64,000 nt of DNA from CAVPUA01 sp963708805 (GTDB lineage Bacteria; Actinomycetota; Actinomycetes; Mycobacteriales; Jatrophihabitantaceae). The stretch is from NCBI GenBank assembly GCA_963708805.1, contig CAVPUA010000001.1, forward strand, positions 124,001 through 188,000. Reading direction: 5' to 3'. The notes under the pieces were generated by a model. It made no database searches and was not told the origin of the DNA. It saw only the letters and a list, made by a program, of their open reading frames with translations. Numbering within the stretch: position 1 is the stretch's first letter; the number at the start of each line of letters is the position of its first letter. Shown here one piece after another: positions 60,143 through 64,000 of the stretch. The position numbers were made by a program, and so were the translations under genes.

Positions 60143-60646
60143 ATGCGTCAGGAACTCACCACCGACAGCGTCAGCCGCCACATCGAGGCCTCCCCCGAGG
60201 ACCTGTACGACATCGTCTCTGATGTCACTCGCCAGCCCGAGACGTCACCCGAGATCGTCTCCTGCACCTGGATCAAAGGCGCCACCGGACCCGAGGTCGG
60301 GGCCCGGTTCAAAGCGATCAACCACGCCGGACGAGGTCCGAACTGGCCCAACAAGCCAGTCGTTGTCACGGCCGATCCTGGTCGCGAGTTCGCGTTCGCG
60401 CGCACCGAGGCATTCGCCGGGACCGTGGAGTGGCGCTACCGCTTCGAACCAGAAGGCACCGGCACTCGGATAACCGAGTCCTACGCAGTGACCAAGGAAC
60501 TGACCATCATCGGCTGGTTCATCATCGACACCCTCTACGGCCTCAAGGACCGCCGCTCCGACCTGCGCGCCGGCATGGAACACACGCTCGATCGGCTCGC
60601 CGAGATCAGTGAGAGCACATCCCCGTCGCGCAAACCGTCGGTCTGA
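60143..60646 (+). CDS. SRPBCC-family lipid/polyketide-binding protein
   Basis: A 167-residue START/Bet v1-like protein from ATG 60143, seven bases after the previous stop. SVSRHIEASPEDLYDIVSDV is the family start; WRYRFEPEGTGTRITESYAV and the long C-terminal helix complete the fold with a hydrophobic cavity. Third gene of the TetR operon; probably handles the same hydrophobic ligand or product. Confidence 0.85.
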   Translation: MRQELTTDSVSRHIEASPEDLYDIVSDVTRQPETSPEIVSCTWIKGATGPEVGARFKAINHAGRGPNWPNKPVVVTADPGREFAFARTEAFAGTVEWRYRFEPEGTGTRITESYAVTKELTIIGWFIIDTLYGLKDRRSDLRAGMEHTLDRLAEISESTSPSRKPSV

Positions 60647-60740
60647 GCGCGAACCGACAACGCGACTCTGCACGGACCGACAAATCCATCCGCGCGTCCA
60701 TTGCCCGGTCGTCGCTCATCACGGCTCGCAACCACGATAG

Positions 60741-60770
60741 GCGAGCGGGGACGGCGGCTTTTCCGGATGG
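60741..60770 (+). repeat. Outlying array-type repeat
   Basis: GCGAGCGGGGACGGCGGCTT then TTCCGGATGG, just downstream of the leftward GNAT gene at 60782. Same orientation as the array copies, 13 kb to the right of them. Confidence 0.6.
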
Positions 60771-60781
60771 CGGAGACTCGG

Positions 60782-61390
60782 TCAGCCGCTGGACCTAAGG
60801 ACCGAGAAGAGGAGCAAATCGACTCGGCTCCCCGCGATCTCCTGGAACTCTCGCAGGAGTCCTTCTCGTTGGTATCCGGCCCGCTCAGCGGTTCGTACCG
60901 ACGGGATGTTCCACGGCTCGATGTAGAGCTCGACCCGATACAGGTCGGGGAGGGACCACGCGAATGTGGTGAGGGCGATGAGCGCGTGTTCGGCGACGCG
61001 ACGTCCTCGGCTGCGCGGAGCCACGCTGTAGCCTGCGCTCGCCCGTCCGTCATCGAGGTTCGTCAGGTTGAGACCAGCAGTCCCTAGCGCATCATCGGTT
61101 GCTGAGTCCGCCGCGCAAAACGAGTAGCTCGTGCCGGCTCGCAGGGCAAAAGCCTGACGCTCTATCCACTCGATCGCCTGGCTACGGCTGGCGTGAGCGG
61201 CAAGCGTCCCGATGTTGGGGACGTACGGATCAGTCGCCAAGTCCATCAACATGGCGCAGTCGCGCTCTTCGAAAGGCCGCAGGAGCACATGACCGAAGCG
61301 CGGAGAGGTCGAGGGGAAAGCTAACTGAGCGCGGTCGCTTCCAGGCCGCAACGGCTCGTCGGGCCATGCGTTCGCTGGATGAGTTGTCAC
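60782..61390 (-). CDS. GNAT-family acetyltransferase (RimJ/RimL type)
   Basis: About 202 residues from GTG 61390; a start further in, before FGHVLLRPFEERD, is also possible. VLLRPFEERDCAMLMDLATD is the RimJ-type start, APRSRGRRVAEHALIALTTF the acetyl-CoA loop, and LPDLYRVELYIEPWNIPSVR with TAERAGYQREGLLREFQEIA the closing signature. Substrate unknown. Confidence 0.82.
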   Translation of the reverse strand: MTTHPANAWPDEPLRPGSDRAQLAFPSTSPRFGHVLLRPFEERDCAMLMDLATDPYVPNIGTLAAHASRSQAIEWIERQAFALRAGTSYSFCAADSATDDALGTAGLNLTNLDDGRASAGYSVAPRSRGRRVAEHALIALTTFAWSLPDLYRVELYIEPWNIPSVRTAERAGYQREGLLREFQEIAGSRVDLLLFSVLRSSG

Positions 61391-61479
61391 CCTTGGATGA
61401 TCCCCGATCGCGACACCAGAATCAGTATTCGACTTGTCCGGTCGACTGGGCCGCGCGATGGGAAGTGTGGACGTGGGCG

Positions 61480-62376
61480 CTATTTGGTCCAGCTCTGATG
61501 ACGCCCGGAGCCTGGGGCTGAGTGCGTCCTGGCGTCGTTGGTGAACATCTGCGCGCCGACCTTCGTTGAGAGCGCTCCGCCGAAGGTTCGATTCCATCGG
61601 TCGCGTTGCCGTGGGGAACGGGGTCGCCGCATCAAAGCAACGGGACTGCCGGAGGTACGCACCAGGACCGACCGTTCGCGTCGTGTCGGACTGACGTCGT
61701 ACAGGACGGGCCGGCCAGCCAGCACGGAGATGGACGATCCGAGTGCGGTTCGCAAGATGGTCGGATTCTGCTCGCCGGATGTGAGGACTACCAACTGACG
61801 GCCGCGCAGTGGCTGCCACAAGGTCCCGGTGACCGATGTCCATCGGGCGTTGCGGGCGAGGAATGCGATCCTGCCCCGCACGAACAATGTGAACCCGCCG
61901 ACGCTGACCGCGATGGCCCCGAACACGAGCATGAGGATCATGGGCATGACAGTCCAACCCGGTTGGTTGTCCTCAGAGTCAATCGTCATGCGGGTCGGTC
62001 GGGTCGCTTCGTAGTAGACGGAGACCTGTTGTCCGACGTGGTAGTTGTCCACATCGCCGCCCAGATCGACGTGTTCGACGAAGGTTTGGGTCCCGGCTCG
62101 ATACCTGACCATGGCATAACCAGAGGATCGGCCGGTGTCCGGGCTGAGCCTGGTGACGGTGCCCGTGGTGTGGACGCCGGAGTCGCGAAGAGTGTCGCTG
62201 GCATCGGAGTAGTAGTTCGCGAGAAACACGAACGCCGCGAGGAGGATCAGCCCACTCGCCAGGGCGGCGGCGCCCCAACGCCAATCACGCCGGCGGCGCA
62301 CCCGGTACTGACGCATGTCCTCTGCAACGTGAGAGTAAGCGTCAGGTGCCAGAGCTGGCGGCGGTCCGATCGGCAC
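61480..62376 (-). CDS. DUF3592-like membrane protein
   Basis: A 298-residue protein. Span 1 (GAAALASGLILLAAFVFLAN) is followed by the DUF3592 loop (TTGTVTRLSPDTGRSSGYAM, VRYRAGTQTF, NYHVGQQVSVYYEATRPTRM). Span 2 is VMPMILMLVFGAIAVSVGGF, and a cytoplasmic Arg-rich tail closes it. DUF3592 proteins sit in the membrane with an outer beta domain; function unknown. The tail from about residue 190 is unusually basic and may be poorly conserved. Confidence 0.75.
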   Translation of the reverse strand: MPIGPPPALAPDAYSHVAEDMRQYRVRRRRDWRWGAAALASGLILLAAFVFLANYYSDASDTLRDSGVHTTGTVTRLSPDTGRSSGYAMVRYRAGTQTFVEHVDLGGDVDNYHVGQQVSVYYEATRPTRMTIDSEDNQPGWTVMPMILMLVFGAIAVSVGGFTLFVRGRIAFLARNARWTSVTGTLWQPLRGRQLVVLTSGEQNPTILRTALGSSISVLAGRPVLYDVSPTRRERSVLVRTSGSPVALMRRPRSPRQRDRWNRTFGGALSTKVGAQMFTNDARTHSAPGSGRHQSWTK

Positions 62377-62675
62377 AGCTAAGTATAATCCATGTAAAGC
62401 CGGCGCAAATCAACGCGCAATCCCCTGCGTGGGGCCTTCGCATGGTGGTGCCTACCGATCCAACTGAGTGACACGGCCCTACGAACGCTCCGTGGGCACC
62501 GCGATCTCGTCGCGAGCATCGCGATACGTCTTGTTCACCTGTAGTACGAGAACCGGTCAGTCGGTCGTCACCGTAGCGGCATGAGTTCCCCTTTAAGGTC
62601 GGCTGGGTTCGATCGCCGAACGGCGAACCGATCAAGGACAGCAGGGGAAGTCGTGGCTGCAGCACGCGCGCGACA
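62377..62675. other. Intergenic leader before the lamin-tail protein
   Basis: No gene. A less GC-rich patch near 62381-62396 (CTAAGTATAATCCATG) could be a promoter for the leftward DUF3592 gene. No repeat recognised. Confidence 0.35.
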
Positions 62676-64000
62676 TCGTGAACAAGAAGTCCGGATCACT
62701 GGTCGCCGTCGCGGCGCTGACCGCGGGGCTGTTGATCGCCGTCCCCAGCGCCGCCACCCGCTGGCTCCGGCTGATCTTGTCATCACCGAGCTTGCGTATG
62801 GCGGCAATGCTGCCTACACCGGTGACGGCGGTGACGGTGAGTACGTCGAGCTGACCAACATCGGTGGTGCTGCTCAGGACGTGAGTGGCTGGTTCTTCGA
62901 TTCGAGCAGCAGCGCCACGATCAGCGCGCCGTCGCCGACGGCGGGTCTGTCGTTGGCGACGCTGGCCGACGGTTCGGGGACGAACACGGTCGGTCGCGCC
63001 GGGTGAGTCGGTGATCATCACCGATCTGACGCCGGCCGACTTCCGCACCGAGTGGGGTCTGAAGCCGTCGGTGAAGGTCATCAACGACGGCTCGTTCACC
63101 TTGAAGAAGTCCGGCAGCGTCTACATCTCCAACGGCACGGCCGTGCTGGATCAGGTCTCCTATGACCTGACTGCCGGGCAAGGGTGTGTCGGCGTGGGTG
63201 TCGGCGGCGAACGTGGCCGATCAGCAGACCGCCGGCGGTTCGACGTTCTCGTTCGCTTCGCGCGACCGGCACCTCGAACGGGGCTGGACCATCTCCACGG
63301 TCGGTGACTCGGAAGGGTCCTGGAACTCGGCCAGCGGCTCAACCAAGTCGGTCGGTTCGCCGGCCGCCTCCACCCTGGGCACCTCCACGCCCGGCAGCGT
63401 GCGCGTCTCGGCCCTCTCCGTGGCCGGTGGCGCCAACCAGAACGGCACCGTCGGCAAGGCCTTCTCGTTCACCGGTCTGAGCGCCTCGGGCGGCACGGCC
63501 CCCTACACCTGGAGCGCTCCGGCTCTCAGCGGCACCGGCCTGAGCATCGACCCGACGACCGGCGCCATCACCGGTACGCCCACCGCCGCCGGCCCCATCA
63601 ACGTGACGGCGACCGTCACCGACAGCGCGAGCCGAGCGCGTCGGCCAGCACCACGTTCACCATCACGATCGGCTCGGGCATCGACCCGAACTCGGCCAAC
63701 ATCGTGATCAACGAGGTCACCTCCGACAACAACGACAACCCCGAGCTCACCTCGAAACTGCCGCCCGCGCTCTACGCCGCGCTCAACACGGCGCCCAACT
63801 CGGCCAGCGATCTCGTCGAGCTCTACAACAAGGGCGACCAGGCCGTCGACATCACCGGCTGGAAGCAGATCGACAGCCACGCCGCGAGCAACGCCACGGA
63901 CTTCTCGGGCCGGGTCTTCGACGTCAACGGCAACAAGATCACCAGCATCCCGGCGCACGGGTACGGCGTCTTCCAATCCGGCCAGGGGCTCGGCAGCGGC
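62676..64000 (+). pseudogene. Secreted lamin-tail-domain / putative-Ig protein, frameshifted and cut by right edge
   Basis: GTG 62676 opens a signal peptide (MNKKSGSLVAVAALTAGLLI). Then, in changing frames, comes a lamin-tail domain (DLVITELAYGGNAAYTGDGG, YVELTNIGGAAQDVSGW, VIITDLTPADFRTEWGLKPS, FASRDRHLERGWTISTVGDS). A putative-Ig domain (GGTAPYTWSAPALSGTGLSI, DPTTGAITGTP) and a second lamin-tail domain (NIVINEVTSDNNDNPELTSK, LVELYNKGDQAVDITGW) follow, running off the window. Frame changes fall near 62755, 63000, 63180 and 63635. The complete protein is probably a large exported nuclease, phosphatase or adhesin. Confidence 0.75.

Overview
The window is high-GC DNA from an actinobacterium. 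The evidence is GC-ending codons, frequent GTG and TTG starts, a mycothiol-dependent maleylpyruvate-isomerase-family enzyme, SigE/SigK-type sigma factors with an RskA-like anti-sigma factor, a 66-residue HTH plus Clp_N gene pair, HspR-like MerR and Hsp20 genes, and secreted proteins with the 'VDVxGYF' repeat. I cannot name the genus. There are no rRNA or tRNA genes, no transposase, no phage genes and no CRISPR array.

Layout. 0-6.3 kb: a catabolic-looking cluster (SnoaL end, VOC, MaoC hydratase, acyl-CoA ligase, NAD epimerase, TIM-barrel isomerase, SDR) and an opposing OsmC gene. 6.7-13.4 kb: chloroperoxidase-type hydrolase, mycothiol enzyme with a divergent TetR and operator, and a sugar ABC importer (no ATPase) with a DeoR regulator. 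13.4-19.7 kb: gene-poor debris, a secreted protein, a lipoprotein, a membrane protein and a damaged NarL-type two-component locus next to an intact kinase. 20.0-25.2 kb: an RsbQ/RsbP-like stress pair, cupin, aldo/keto reductase with a divergent XRE regulator, and a YoeB toxin remnant. 25.5-36.2 kb: a five-PAS GGDEF/EAL protein, MarR, a DUF3089 lipoprotein, RidA, an SNF2 helicase, and TetR with a divergent SDR. 36.3-47.5 kb: a run of small, mostly unknown single genes on both strands. Nearly every gene boundary carries one copy of a short GC-rich repeat, always in the same orientation. This cassette-like array is the most unusual part of the window. 47.5-53.1 kb: SigE-family sigma factor with a membrane partner, an OmpR-type two-component system divergent from a D,D-carboxypeptidase, and a Clp_N/HTH pair with tandem operators. 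53.1-64 kb: DUF1801, a formate/nitrite-type transporter, a SigK/RskA pair, a secreted protein, Hsp20 with an HspR-like regulator, a TetR operon with tetO-like operators, GNAT, DUF3592, and the start of a lamin-tail-domain secreted protein cut by the right edge.

At least eleven genes are broken by one-base frameshifts or by a compensated in-frame stop, several of them in G or C homopolymers. Many of these may be sequencing or assembly errors rather than true decay. I list them as interrupted genes and describe the protein they would make if repaired.

Three dispersed repeat families are visible: the array repeat (core GGCGGCATNTCCGG), an 84-bp element at 15.6 and 49.3 kb, and an element found downstream of genes (TACTGATTCATCTG box; two copies have a hairpin with compensatory stem changes).
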